Shown here: piece after piece, positions 11,561 to 22,659 of the stretch
Layout: the number at the start of each line of letters is the position of its first letter
Position numbering within the stretch: the stretch's first letter is position 1
Origin: Pseudeuparius sepicola
Taxonomy: Eukaryota > Arthropoda > Insecta > Coleoptera > Anthribidae
Assembly (NCBI GenBank): GCA_963920635.1
Contig: OY987303.1
Coordinates: forward strand, 20,748,175 to 20,812,174
Direction: 5' to 3'
Length of the DNA stretch: 64,000 nt
The notes under the pieces: model-generated
The model's input: the letters and a program-made list of their open reading frames with translations, nothing else
The model's database searches: none
What the model was told of the DNA's origin: nothing
Translations under genes and position numbers: made by a program

Positions 11561-12101
11561 GTATATGTTACAGACCGTATATGTAACACAGGCCGTATAC
11601 AAAAGGACTAGTCCATATGTAAACGGACTGAAGATATTAGTCCATATGTATAAGAAGCTTGTCCGTCAACATACGGTCTAGTCGGTTTGCAAAAGGACTA
11701 GTCCTATTATATACGGTCTATCTGCAACTAGACCGTATAAATATCACAGAGAGATTTAAACAAAGACAGAAGACAGAATGTATGTGCAATGTTTTCCGAG
11801 CGGTTTCGACGTCCGCCATTTCTGAATTACTCCTTCTTTTTTATATAGGCCCATCAAAAAGGATATTACTTCTTGCTGGTACACAGTATTTTGAAGGAAA
11901 GCAGGTAATTATTTAGTAAAATAAGGGTCATTCACTACGATTGCACATACAGTCTGAATGTCAATAGTCCGTATGTTAATGGTCTAGTCCATATATGAAA
12001 TGCCACGTCATTTACATACGGTCTGCGCCATTTAGGCCGTATAAATACAGCCTAGACCGTATACATACGGTCTGTTTTCATATACGGGCTGTAACATATA
12101 C
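11561..12101. mobile_element. Inverted-repeat element packed with CCGTAT motifs
   Basis: The ends GTATATGTTACAG and CTGTAACATATAC are perfect inverted repeats. Within about 180 bp of each end lie some 14 copies of a short motif, (A/G)GACCGTATA or its variants GGCCGTAT, AGTCCGTAT and AGTCCATATG, on both strands. The central part (11750-11940) lacks them. Such subterminal clusters usually serve transposase binding in cut-and-paste elements. No transposase is present and the superfamily is unknown. Confidence 0.65.
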
Positions 12102-12419
12102 ATCTAATCCAAAATCATTGAAACTTGAACCCATAAAATCTCTTAGCTTATAAAATATAATGTATTGCAAAGATTGTTTTTTTTTAAACTCTGATAATTA
12201 TAACTATTTTTTCCATATACACATACCTACCAAATAATTGTGCCCACTATATTTTGATTACCAAAAAATATTCTCAACATTTTTTGTTTTATTTATTTAC
12301 AAAAGCTAGTTTGTCAGATCTTTGACGAATATCTTGCAGTTTTTACAATTTAAATTGAATAATTGCAAATTTTCATGTATAGTACATATAGAGCCTCTTA
12401 AAAGTCTAATTACATTTTA

Positions 12420-12870
12420 GGGGATATCAAGCCCGGGATCCCGTACTGGGATGAAGCGTGTTTTGACTCTATCCGCAGCACCACAAAGCGCTCTGTGCTA
12501 TTTTCCCGGTCACTTACACCCGAAATGGGGGTGATTTGTTACTCGTCAGGTATAAAAAATGGAAGTTCGTTCAGGTATCGCTGGGCTCGAAAAATTTATG
12601 CATGCCCCGGAGATGGGTTTTTGACGTGATTGCCCAGGCTGGCGGGCTGTATTACCATGTATATAAATTTGCGAGGCTGCGGAAGGCAGTTATACGAATT
12701 CAATTTTCTGTATCGTCGAAGCAGGGGGGGGGGTGAGAAATAACGCGCAACGGAAAAACGCTAAGCCCGAGGATTGTGGCGGGGATTTATTTTAGGGTCG
12801 ATCGGGTTAGGCTGGGGAGTGTGCCTGGGGAAAACGCGCAAAATAATTTATGGGAAAAAATTTAAACGGG
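12420..12870. other. GC-rich island of unknown nature
   Basis: This stretch is clearly richer in G and C than its surroundings (for example CAAGCCCGGGATCCCG near 12430 and a run of G near 12725-12733). The open frame 12536-12736 has no recognisable motif. It could be a host conserved element or promoter, or the inside of an unrecognised transposon. Confidence 0.3.
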
Positions 12871-13000
12871 AAATCAAGTGTCGAGCGTTTTTTTTATAGA
12901 AACTACCTCTGTGTCTTGGTCCCACTTTTGTGTGAGAGGCGTGCCATCAACTGGACCGCCTCGCGGTCCCTGCCTTCCTATCCTAACCATTATAAATAGA

Positions 13001-13170
13001 GATTCATGGCTTGACTTGATATTCAAGCTACTTGACTTGACTTGACTTGAAATCAAGTCAAGTTCAAGTCAAGTAGTAATTTTCCAATACCAAGTCAAGT
13101 CAAGTATTTATTTCTCAAGTAATTGAAAAATCAAGTTTTTCTTGAAGCTACTTGATTACTTGATTTTTTA
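13001..13170. repeat. CTTGA-rich hairpin, copy 1
   Basis: AGATTCATGGCTTGACTTGA is followed by runs of CTTGA that turn into TCAAG, giving a long imperfect hairpin. A second copy with the same order lies at 13924-14105. Confidence 0.7.
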
Positions 13171-13235
13171 TCAATTTCAAATTGTATTATAAGTTAGGAC
13201 AGTTAGGTAAATAATAATAATAAACCTTTGCATTG

Positions 13236-13645
13236 TACAGGATGTTAAATGAAAGTTGTTGGGTAACAAGGTGTATTGTCCCAAAAATAATGGATTGACA
13301 GGAATGCTCTTGTCTAAGTTGACATGTTTTTTCCATGGCAACGTTGATTAAGTATAAATATGGTATTTATTTGCAATTTGGAATATCATGCGAATGCTTA
13401 TAGCAAACATATAACATATTTATATCGTTAGAATCTGAAAAATGCGTGCAATTCAAAAATCCACAAATATACAGGGTGTTCCATTAAAAAAAGTAAGTTT
13501 ATATTTTTTCATAAATTTGCCACGCTCATTTGTTTTATCTAGTAACAGATCCTAGCGGTTCAGAAAAAACCCTACAACTTTCATTTCAGTAATTCGAAAA
13601 ATAAAGGCTCTAGGGGTGGGTCAAAATATACGGGAACACCCTGTA
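13236..13645. mobile_element. MITE with TGTACAGG ends
   Basis: The ends are TACAGGATGTT and GGGAACACCCTGTA. An inner start TACAGGGTGTTCC lies at 13470. The whole unit matches, in inverse orientation, the repeat at 58814-59210, including GGCTCTAGGGGTGGG, AGATCCTAGCGGTT and CCATGGCAAC. Two copies with the same internal order show that this is one repeat family. It is non-coding. Confidence 0.7.
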
Positions 13646-13726
13646 CACTTTTTTTGCAAAACTAGGAAAGAACAAAAATAAACTATTTTAAGTCCGTACC
13701 AAAACTATGTGTATAGTCTGTGTAAC

Positions 13727-13800
13727 AACAAAAACTTCTATTTGTTTGTCTGGGTCTGTGTAACATAGACAACAAAAACTTCTATTTGTTTTACGTTAAC
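13727..13800 (+). repeat. Short tandem duplication
   Basis: GTCTGTGTAACA and ACAACAAAAACTTCTATTTG occur twice within about 75 bp. Confidence 0.6.
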
Positions 13801-13923
13801 ACCGTTCAAAGCACTTTTTTTTCTTAATATATAAACATTTTTCTCTTGGTTCTTATTTTGTGTGTTAATAATAAATAAACATGTTCACAAGTAAAAGTAA
13901 ATTTTATTTTATTGCCAATTTTA

Positions 13924-14105
13924 GAGATTCATATCTTGACTTGATATTCAATCTACTTGACTTGACTTGACTTGAAATCAAGTCAAGTTCAAGTCAAGTA
14001 GTAATTTTCCAATATCAAGTCAAGTCAAATATTTAATTTGTCAAAAGCTTTATTTTCAAGTCAAGTCAAGTTATTTGTTAAAATGTCAAGCTACTTCACT
14101 TGATG
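13924..14105. repeat. CTTGA-rich hairpin, copy 2
   Basis: This is a near-duplicate of the repeat at 13001-13170: AGATTCATATCTTGACTTGA followed by CTTGA/TCAAG runs and AGTAGTAATTTTCCAATA. The copies differ in their last third, so they are separate insertions or an old duplication of the MITE-containing segment between them. Confidence 0.7.
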
Positions 14106-14465
14106 AAACCCCAATAAATACTCTTGGAAATTATCGCAAAGCGATAAATCCCAAGGGAATTTATTACTTCGTTGCTTGGAAACACAGATACACACATCAA
14201 CTTATCAAAACTATATGGTCAGTTTTACACTGTTTTAAATAATTATGTGCAGCTGCAAAATATGTTACTGTACTACCTATCAGGAATTGTATAAATTAAT
14301 TTAAGTAGCTATTCTGGCCTAACTGGCCTACGTCTACACCTGCTCCGTGGATTTCCGAAACGCCGACCAATCAAATCGCTACGCTAGCTTTCTTATTGGC
14401 TGCCTCCTTGACTAGGTCGACGTCGACCGCATAAAAACCTTTGAATTTTATACGGGTGATTTCTG

Positions 14466-16104
14466 GTGATAAGTCGGGTATTTTTACCAGCAGCAGAGCG
14501 TGGTAAATGCTATGAAATAGATCGCACCCCGTATATCACTGCGTTCCAAGTAACTTCATTTCTTCATGTAGAGTCTTTCAATAAAATACCATCTAACCAA
14601 TCAGGGTTTCGAAGATGTTACAGCACGACGACAGCTCTGTTAAATATGTGCGATAACATTTTCCGAGCACTGGACAAGAGGATGGCCGTTACTGTGACTA
14701 TTCTGAAGCTTTTGATAGAATCAATCACAGACTTCTAAAGTCTATCCAAGTTACAGCGGCAGTAGTTATAAACAAAGTCACATGACCGCATTGCGATCGA
14801 TTACCAGGGTCTGACTAATATGAGATTCCCAGTGGCTTGTAATTCTGAACTAGATCTTTTAGAAGTTCTAAAAATTGTGTTTTTACCTTTTGTGGATCTA
14901 TATAAATTTCTTTAAATTAAGTAGCAAAATAAATTTACAGAATATACTGCTCGCGATCCGATCTAAAATATGCAGGAAACTCGACTGAGGGAAGAGCCGG
15001 CCCTGCATTCTGCTCGCCGCGTAAACACTTGACATTTTATGACGGCCAGACCAATAAGAGAATGAGTCACGTGGTGGCCAATATTTTGATCCACTGCCTC
15101 TGTAACTTGGGTAGACTTTAAGTTCAAAGCTGCAACACTTTGGGTTGCTGTTTCCTTTTTCATGAATTATCTAGGTAGCCAAACACAGCGTGTTTCGCTG
15201 ACTGATAGAACATCAAATATCGCTAATATATCATCTGGAGTGCCTCAGGGTCCATTCTTGGGCCACTTCTTTTCCTAATTTACACTTTCGACTTGGCTTC
15301 GACTGTTGAGAGTTCCGTGATTCAGTCTTTTGCAGATGATACCCAAATAATTCAAAGTTTCGAAATTGAATATATCCAAAACTCAGTTTCCGCTTTGCAA
15401 TAGTGTCCGTAGATATTCAGCGAATCACAATTTGAGCATCAATACAGATAAAACAAGTATGCTTTTTTGTTTGGAGCCTAAGAGGCAGGGCATCTCAGTC
15501 GTTGGGGATACGCCTATATTGTATAGCGAAGCTGCAAAGATGTTAGGTGTACAGGTGGATGCTAAGTTGCGATTTACAAGTCATGTGGCTCAGCTGGCAC
15601 AAAAAACTTATTTAAAATTACAGGTTTTATATGCAAGTCGACACCCACTGAACTTTAAGCTCAGGAAAAAAATATGTGAATCACTAGTTTTGCCAGTATT
15701 AAGTTATTGTGATATATTGTATTTCCAGTGTCTAGACCAGCAAGCAAAAAATAGACTTCAAATTATACAATTGTGTACGCTTAGTGTGCGGCCTAAAAAA
15801 ATTTAATCATATTTCAGAGAAATATGTCACACTAAAGTGGTTAAAGATAAGCAGTCTAGTAAGATATCATTTTTTGGTTTTTATACGCAGGTTATTAATC
15901 GTTTCAAAACCTGACTATCTGAAAGAAAAACTCATATTCAATGGTACTATTCACGATATAGCAATTAGGGACCGAAACATTATGAGAGTTCCCCAGCACA
16001 ATATGGCTTTATTCCAGCGAAGTTTTTCATATAATCCGGCAATTTTATATAATTCAATATTTAACTGCGTGGAATTTATTGTATCATTATTAATTTGTGA
16101 GTAG
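14466..16104 (+). pseudogene. LINE reverse transcriptase, broken
   Basis: The segments in order are: NQSGFRRCYSTTTALLNMCD (14590-14650); then, after a frameshift, DYSEAFDRINHRLLKS with the first catalytic Asp (14697-14745); the MITE; YLGSQTQRVSL and SGVPQGPFLGPLLF (15165-15275); then FADDTQI near 15325-15350, which contains the second pair of catalytic Asp residues. The long frame 15366-15806 covers the thumb and C-terminal region (NTDKTSMLF, KMLGVQVDAKLRF, VLPVLSYCDILYF), and 15784-16104 continues in another frame. Several frameshifts, stops and the insertion make it dead. It would have copied LINE RNA by target-primed reverse transcription. Confidence 0.8.
14745..15121. mobile_element. MITE inserted in the LINE reverse transcriptase
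   Basis: AAAGTCTATCCAAGTTACAG at the left end returns inverted as CTGTAACTTGGGTAGACTTT at the right. The reading frame of the LINE stops at LLKS on the left and resumes near KFKAATLW on the right. The inside (about 340 bp) shows no coding similarity. Confidence 0.7.
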
Positions 16105-16113
16105 AATTGGAAC

Positions 16114-16477
16114 TTTCTTTGTCCATTACTTAAACTAGATTAAACCTTAGCTTATTACGTAGATACATTAAAAAGACTAAAATGTGGCAAATTTAATGTG
16201 TCTACGTAATAAGCTAAGGTTTAATCTAGTTTTAGTAATGGACGAAGAAATTACACCTAATTGTAAGTATTGTATTGAGCTGTTTTTTGTAAATATTGTA
16301 AATTGTTAAGTGTTGCTCTGGGATGTTTACATTCATGTTTTTTGTAGTGCCCTGAAGATGATAGAATAACACTATCGAAACGTCGGCAAATTTAGAAACG
16401 TAGTTTCATTTCTAATCGGTCCCTATACCCATAAAACAGCTATAAGTTAAACTTTTGGATCGAAATTACAATTCTCA
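16114..16477 (+). mobile_element. Penelope-like element tail inserted in the LINE
   Basis: The 364-bp insert is flanked by an exact 12-bp direct repeat TAGAATTGGAAC (16102-16113 and 16478-16489). It starts with an inverted copy of its own sequence: 16115-16171 is complementary to about 16192-16250, including CTAGATTAAACCTTAGCTTA. It contains a hammerhead-ribozyme core at 16348-16388. A rearranged, partly inverted, 5'-truncated copy with a variable target duplication is usual for Penelope-like retroelements. No protein-coding part is present, so the class call rests on the ribozyme and the architecture. Confidence 0.7.
16348..16388 (+). ncRNA. Hammerhead ribozyme motif (Penelope-type)
   Basis: Stem I is TGCC (16348-16351) paired with GGCA (16385-16388). 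The core CTGAAGA (16352-16358) fits CUGANGA. Stem II is GATAG/CTATC (16360-16364 and 1672-76 of the same kilobase). GAAA follows at 16377-16380, then ACGT and the cleavage-site C at 16384 (GUC, fits NUH). Stem III is reduced to the self-complementary ACGT, as in the dimer-forming minimal hammerheads known from Penelope-like elements. Confidence 0.75.
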
Positions 16478-16876
16478 TAGAATTGGAACATCACAATGCA
16501 GATGAACCAAATGGTTGAGTGTAAGAGTAGCAAACGCTAAACTTCGCCATTTTTGGTTCTTAATTTTGCTGAATAATGTAATGTGCATTTTTTTTTCCTT
16601 TTTGTATATGTACATTGTAAATAAAGACGTTATTATTATTATTATTTATATTTTACCAGGGTAAAGGAGATAGATATTGTATTTTCATATTTTCTACTGG
16701 AGGGCTCTAGTCCCACTACTGTAAAAACCACACATGACGAAAATTTTTCTTAATAAATTTATTCTCAAAGGCTATTTTGCAAACTCGTATAAATTAACCT
16801 TTTATCTTCTGATATTATTTCTTGAGCTAATCTTATCAGAACTCTATTACCAGTTCTAAGTAGGTGCACATCTCAC

Positions 16877-17065
16877 CTGGTGGCGCAATTTTGAAGTTAC
16901 CTATTGGCCGGCAATATTTTATCTTCTTTCCTTGATGTACCTTGTTGTTATGAGAAGTTATTATTTGTTTTAATGTTTCTGATTTCCTGTAGGGCTCTTT
17001 CTGTGTTGCATATTGTAGTTGCTCATTTGTGAAGTGTCTTATAGTAATTCCTTTCTTTGCCAGTA
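16877..17065 (-). CDS. Possible internal exon of an unidentified gene
   Basis: On the minus strand an open frame (16836-17141) contains a non-repetitive segment with ordinary protein composition. It starts around GITIRHFTNEQLQYA, continues with KEPYRKSETLKQIITSHNNK, and ends GNFKIAPP just before a strong splice donor, CAG followed by GTGAGA (exon end at 16877). An AG acceptor preceded by a T-rich tract lies near 17060. I do not recognise the protein. The upstream end of the frame is repeat-derived: 17095-17207 is a piece of the foldback family at 20361. A chance open frame or an old pseudogene remains possible. Confidence 0.35.
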
Positions 17066-17094
17066 TTTCGTCAGCAAAAAAAATGTTTTTAGAT

Positions 17095-17207
17095 TTTTTA
17101 GGAAGGTCAAAAGAAGCGGTTTTTGACGGCCTTTCAGACAAACAAAAAGTTCAAGCGATTATCTAAAAAAAATTAAGATTTTATGCATTTGTACACCTTT
17201 AAAAGTA
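17095..17207. repeat. Fragment of the 20.36-kb foldback family
   Basis: GGTCAAAAGAAGCGGTTTTT, the following GGCCTTT and the stretch ending TTTGTACA match the right arm of the element at 20361-21236, so this is a truncated copy. Confidence 0.7.
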
Positions 17208-17209
17208 GG

Positions 17210-20200
17210 TATGTGCCTGCCCAAAACTACACTCGTTATAAAATACAAGAACTTAGTTTTAATCGATAATAATTTATCAAGGATAAAAGTTTCATGTTAC
17301 ATGCATGTGAAGCTTCATCGAATCACAATCAAAATAATCCTTAACGTCGAGCTTACTTTTTTGGTTATCTAAAGCTTCATTCCGCCAATCGCAAAAATAA
17401 TCGTGACAGAACGGTCCAAATCGACGCCGATTCGCTCCCGCCGGATTTCTGAGGTTGATTCGCGCCGACGGGCTCTCAGTTCACGTCTGAATCGATGCCA
17501 ATATTTTCGGCTTGTGGTTTAGCTTCATTATGCGAACGAAGGCGGCAGGAACAGACAAATATTTGTTAATTTGCCGTACATTAGCGGGAGGCATATGTTG
17601 ATATTTGCGGAGCAGTCGAACGACGAAATCCCTAGCCGTTCTACCAAAGCCACGTTCCTATTACTTAAATTAAATTATTGTACTTGAATGTGTATTGTAT
17701 AATGTGTGCTGCTGGTATAGGTACCTAGGTAATTAAAGTATAGGTAGGTTTTGCTATGCAAACAACTTAGTTCGCTTTCATAAAGCCTACAATATTAATT
17801 TTAATTAGAGAGTTATAACCAGCTATAATGATTTCGCTATTGACTGTCCACTGTAATTAATCAAAAATATTAACTTGCGAAAACTTCGAAATTAGACCCA
17901 TTCGCCTTTCTTTATCTTTTGAGTTCTGAAGCCTAATATCGCAGATTACACTGGCCGTAGGCTTCCTCATGAATGTAGGACAAACAAGAACTACTTCAGG
18001 CAATATGCTTAACATGATGCGATTGAAGTAACTTTATTTAAATGGCCACTAAATGTTTCATTAATTACAATAGGGAATTTGAACTTGCCTTATCTATAAG
18101 TACACACCACATTGGGCTTTCTCTATATGTTGTCAAGAGCTAGTAGTGCAGAGTAATGTTTCAATTTGGTATCGGCACAAAAGTTATTTCTTGTACCTAA
18201 TAGATGAAAGTAACAGTTACAATAAACGCCTACATAAACAATAGTTTACTAGACTGTTGCTTAAAAGTAAACTGAAGAAGTAGTATTTTTATTGTGCTTT
18301 ATTTTTAAAAGACTATAGGATTATATTGTTGTGATCCTAAACAAAAATCCGCAGTCTAAAAAATCCCTAATGAAACTTTACGAAACTTGAGCTTTTAACT
18401 GTGGTCGTAGTTGGCCATGATTACAATTCAAGAATAAAGTTTTCCGCCCATTGAATGCGCATTTTGAATACTTCCATACATATCTAACAAAAAATTGATC
18501 AAAATCGGTCAACAAATAACGATTTTACAAAGGTGGTAAGTTCTTAACGTGGATACACTGTATATCTACAAACAATATTACCGTTGACTGAAGGTTTAAA
18601 AAGACCTCTCACGGATCCAGATAAAATGCCGAGCGCTTTTGGAGGCGAAGGACTATGGATATTCGAACTTTTTCCAATGATCGTAGTCATTCGCCTCCGC
18701 GCACCAACTCCATCTACTGGTGTATAGCGGTATTATTATTTCTATTTAGCTCTCGTCCAGTACTACTGTTTAGCACCATCTATTTTCGATAATTACAATG
18801 ACTCTAACAAAATCGATAATTAGTGGTAGGTTTCGTACTCGACAATTTCGTATTCCAAAAGGCTCGTTTGTGTTCGGGGCGGGGCAAACAAGTCTAAAAA
18901 TAGACACGGGGGGAGAAGGGAGAAGGGGCCAGTGAAATAATTCTACGATTTGGCTTTTATAAAATTAGGAATAGATTCAGGGTTGGGCGTATTTCAGTTT
19001 GATATTTGACGATTTTAACGGATTGGCAGATTTTTAAAATTCTCTTTTTTAGGATATAGTGATCTACATTATGTTGCTTCAATTTCTTACGTTGATTTGA
19101 AAAACAAAACATATGTCCAAAATGAAAACTGAGAAAAGTGAAAAAACTGATTGCCTTCCTTCTATTAGGGAGTATTTTTTAATGTACCTAGGCGTTTTTC
19201 TGGAAAAATGTTGAATACAGAAAGAGGTTGTTATTTATTTTTATTTTTTTAGCTTAAGTAACTAATAAAAATATATACTGTGTGTCCGGCGATTCAGTGC
19301 CCAAGGGGTGTAAACGATAAAAAAATTCTAATTGTAAGTTGACATTCTGTTTGGTGTTGCCCCAATAATTGGCCGAACCTATCAGCAAAGTCTAGAGAAT
19401 ACTAGACTTTGCTATCAGTACACAGTGTATACAGGGTGTATTTTTGTCGAAAAAAAACAAGGCCGGAGTAAACTGTACCCTCAATTTTAAAAGCTAGCTA
19501 GCTAGGACGTTAAAACGATATTATTGCTTATATCTGCCAAACTATGATACCACACCACTTAATCAGTGGCGGCTCGTAACTATTTAAACTTAAACAGGCG
19601 GGGCCAAATATCGGAAGACATTTAAAAATCAATGTGCCTAACTAAACCGGTGTAAAGTTAGTAGCCGATTTTCTGGCAGCAAAAAATTTTCCTCGCCCTT
19701 ATTTCCACAAATTTATTTTGATAAAAATAAAGTAGAAAGGGTAACTATTATTAAACCTTCTAAGCAGATTAAACTGGAGAATGAAGAAAAATATTCATCA
19801 AAAAATAAAGATTGAAATTTTTGGCTCCTAGAAAATTGGCTGCTAAGTACTAAGTTCAGTTTTAAGTAGACACTTTTGTTGAATTTACGTGATCGCGTTT
19901 TTTATGTTCTGCCGTTTGATTTTTCTCTATAGTTAAATCAAGGTAACGGCCTGCCCTCTATAACTGTTTAATTTGCAGTTTTTGCTCAAATTACATTGAC
20001 GAAAATGAATTTCTTAATAAAAAAAACTAACACTGTTTTATGAAATGCTACTTTTATTAGTGATATAAACAAAAATAGTAAAAGTAGGTAAATAAGGATT
20101 TTTTAAACTGTTGACTATGTATGTACCTACATGTAGGAATTGAGATTTTTTAAGTAGGTATTGACTGAACACGCCAGAAAGTAATTACCCATTTTCAGTC

Positions 20201-20355
20201 AGAATTACCTTTGAACATTTTTTGACAGAGAGGAATAAAATAAAATAGTTAAATGAGAAAACACATTTATTAAAAAAACACCTAAATACCAAATCCAGAA
20301 ATATTGTCAACATAAATAAATTATATAAGTAAGAACATTTTAACGCATATACAAT
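17210..20355. other. No recognised gene; scattered repeat ends
   Basis: No coding similarity is seen. A more GC-rich stretch lies at 17400-17600. Isolated MITE-end sequences occur near 18545-18560 (GGATACACTGTATA), 19279 (ACTGTGTGTCCGGCG) and 19430 (TATACAGGGTGTA) without visible partners. A micro-palindrome lies at 19386-19411 (listed separately). Confidence 0.4.
19379..19418. repeat. Micro-palindrome with 7-bp direct repeats (i)
   Basis: CTATCAG (19379-19385) and CTATCAG (19412-19418) flank a 26-bp hairpin with arms CAAAGTCTAG and CTAGACTTTG. The same palindrome occurs at 42192-42218 between a different 7-bp repeat. Confidence 0.85.
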
Positions 20356-20360
20356 TATTA

Positions 20361-21236
20361 TACAGGGTGTCCAACTTTAAAACTGTACAAATCCGTAAAA
20401 TCTTCATTTTTAGAGATAAGAGCCTAAACTTTTTTTGTTTGAAAGGCCTTCAAAAACCGCTTCTTTTGACCTTCCTGCTATTATTAAAATGCAAATCCAG
20501 GGCCGGCTACCATTTTTTTATACCCCCAATTTTCTCGAAAACCATTTAGCGATTTTTTTATTTAAAATCTGACCCCACAGCGTTAATCAGAACACCCCAA
20601 AACCCCTATATACCAAATTTGAATAAAAAATATACAGGGAGTTCTATTCTGCAGGGTGTCAAATTTGAGCAAAATAGGAATTTTAAAGAAATACATTACT
20701 TTTGTGTTTATCAATATTTTTTCAATGATTCTACAGCACTCATGACCCATATAAAGTTTCATAAAAATTCAGCATTTTGAGATGGCACAGATAAGAATAC
20801 TCTGTATATTTTGTACTGGACCTTTGCACACCAATACCTTGAGTGGTCCTATAGACCATTGAACTGTTTTGAGGGGATTCCATGGCAATCTTGACTTGGC
20901 AGATACCTTTAAAAGTCCTATTTTGCTCAACTTTGACACCCTGCAGATTGGAACTCCCTGTATATTTTTTATTCAAATTTGGTGTAAAGGGGTTTTTGGG
21001 TGTTCTGATTAATGCTGTGGGGTCAGATTTTAAATAAAAAAATCGCTAAATGGTTTTCGTGAAAATCGAGGGTATAAAAAAAATCGCAGCCGGCCCTGGA
21101 TTTGCATTTTGAAAATGACGGGACGGTCAAAAGAAGCGGTTTTTGAAGGCCTTTTAAACAAAAAAAAGTTTGGGCGATTGTCTCCGAAAATGAAGATTTT
21201 ACGGATTTGTACAGTTTTAAAGTTGGACACACTGTA
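20361..21236. mobile_element. Foldback element, arms about 400 bp
   Basis: TACAGGGTGTCCAACTTTAA at the left returns inverted at the right end (TTAAAGTTGGACACACTGTA). Homology of the two halves extends over nearly the whole 876 bp, for example the matching GGTCAAAAGAAGCGG blocks. TA lies at the left edge. Open frames in the arms are mirror images of each other and not genes. A truncated relative lies at 17095-17207. Confidence 0.85.
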
Positions 21237-21239
21237 TGT

Positions 21240-22292
21240 TATTTGTTTTGGCAATAATAATAGTCCCCCACTAGTCAATAGTTTCACAATGTGTAAAAAG
21301 AGTTTCAAGGCTAAAAAAAATTCGAAGTCTCGCCCGCAGCTCTAGGGTTTACTATAGATCCCAACGTACCCGTTGAAAATAAACACCATCTATGGAGCTG
21401 GAAATATAAAATTTTGTGTCTGTATTTTCTGCTCGTGTGTGGTTGATGTAATATACGATTTCTATTAAAGGGAAAAGGATGGAATGATACCCCTGTTTAA
21501 TAAGTGTATTTGGGCGGGTCCTTTCCCCAAGTAAATTTCTGGTCGCGAAAGGGAGCAGTGAAAGGGGCAAATAATATTGTAATGAATCTCAAAAATCACA
21601 GTCCAAACTCGTTACCTTGGTTACCACCTTTATTGTTTAGCCTTCAAAAATCACAAATAAACTTGTCAGATTACTGTCACTGCCCAAGAATATTCTTTCA
21701 GCTCCAAAATTCGCACAAAATCGCTTTCTAACCTTTCACTTTCTCCAGGCCCAATTCCCAGGTCTTAATGTCAAGTAAAACCCTGTCAAAAGTCAAAATC
21801 AAGATATTGCCAGACTCGAAATGTCCCATCTGTAATTCCCACCGAGCTATCCCAGTATACCCCAGAAAACAGTGTGCAGTTTTCTAGACTTTGCTTTCGA
21901 GTCAGCGACACCGACTGTGAATAATTGTTACTTCCGCTAGCCGCAAGATGGCTCCGGCGAAAATGCCAGAAGATTTTCGATATCGATCCGCTTTAATTTC
22001 TGGTCCGGAATGTAGAGGGTGCCAGCGGGCTCCGGAGATGTTTTTAAATCGGCACGCTGTTCCATGGGCGTAGATTCTCTTTTTAAATCTTCACCCAACG
22101 ATATTACGTTCATTTTCTGTTAATTCAAATTTGTAGTTAGGTGGAAAACATCTAGGCTAGTTTGTGCAAACAATTTTTTATGGGATCCCAAATATTGAAA
22201 TATTAAAATAATATACAGCTAATTTGAATCAAGTTTAAATTACTCATGTTTCTCTATTTTCCCATTCCCTGGCGATATAACATATGAACATG
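21240..22292. other. No recognised gene
   Basis: No coding similarity or clear repeat is seen. 21870-22080 is somewhat GC-richer. Confidence 0.4.
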
Positions 22293-22296
22293 ACTA

Positions 22297-22657
22297 TACA
22301 GGATGTCCCAGATTAGATGGTTTTAGTATATCTTCTATTTCTCGAGGAAATAGATAAAAAGCAACAAAAGCGTAGTGTTTTTCGAAAAAAGTTGAATGCC
22401 GCAAATCTCATCCTGATATCCCAATTCCTTTAGGCGATAGGTAGGTACGATTCGTTTTGTGGAGTTTCTGTTTGTGAATATTTTCGATTTCTGTGAAAAC
22501 ATATCTGTTTATTTTTTACACAGAATTCATTGGCTTAGAGAGACTTTTTGTATAAAAGATTAAAAATTCCCAGATTTAAACCACAGGAATTTTTTCTTTA
22601 GAACCGCTAACCAAAAAATTTTTCAGGGGTGTTCCAGATCAAAATGAGACACCCTGT
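22297..22657. mobile_element. MITE with TACAGGATGTCCCA ends
   Basis: The left end TACAGGATGTCCCAGAT and the right end ATCAAAATGAGACACCCTGTA are imperfect inverted repeats about 360 bp apart. It is non-coding. Only the ends are clearly matched. Confidence 0.55.
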
Positions 22658-22659
22658 AT

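Larger units (their letters stand above)
14430..16655 (+). mobile_element. 5'-truncated LINE relic with ATT tail
   Basis: Reverse-transcriptase coding remains start at about 14430 and the element ends near 16640 in a run of ATT after AATAAAGACG, as in CR1/jockey-type LINEs. It is interrupted by a MITE (14745-15121) and by a Penelope tail (16114-16477). Both insertions are younger than the LINE. Confidence 0.75.

Noticed and set aside
12947..12963. Palindrome GGACCGCCTCGCGGTCC
   Set aside because: No flanking direct repeat and different end bases; not part of the 7-bp class.
14137..14170. Hairpin TTATCGCAAAGCGATAA as a micro-palindrome
   Set aside because: Flanks (ATACTC and GGGAAT) are not direct repeats.
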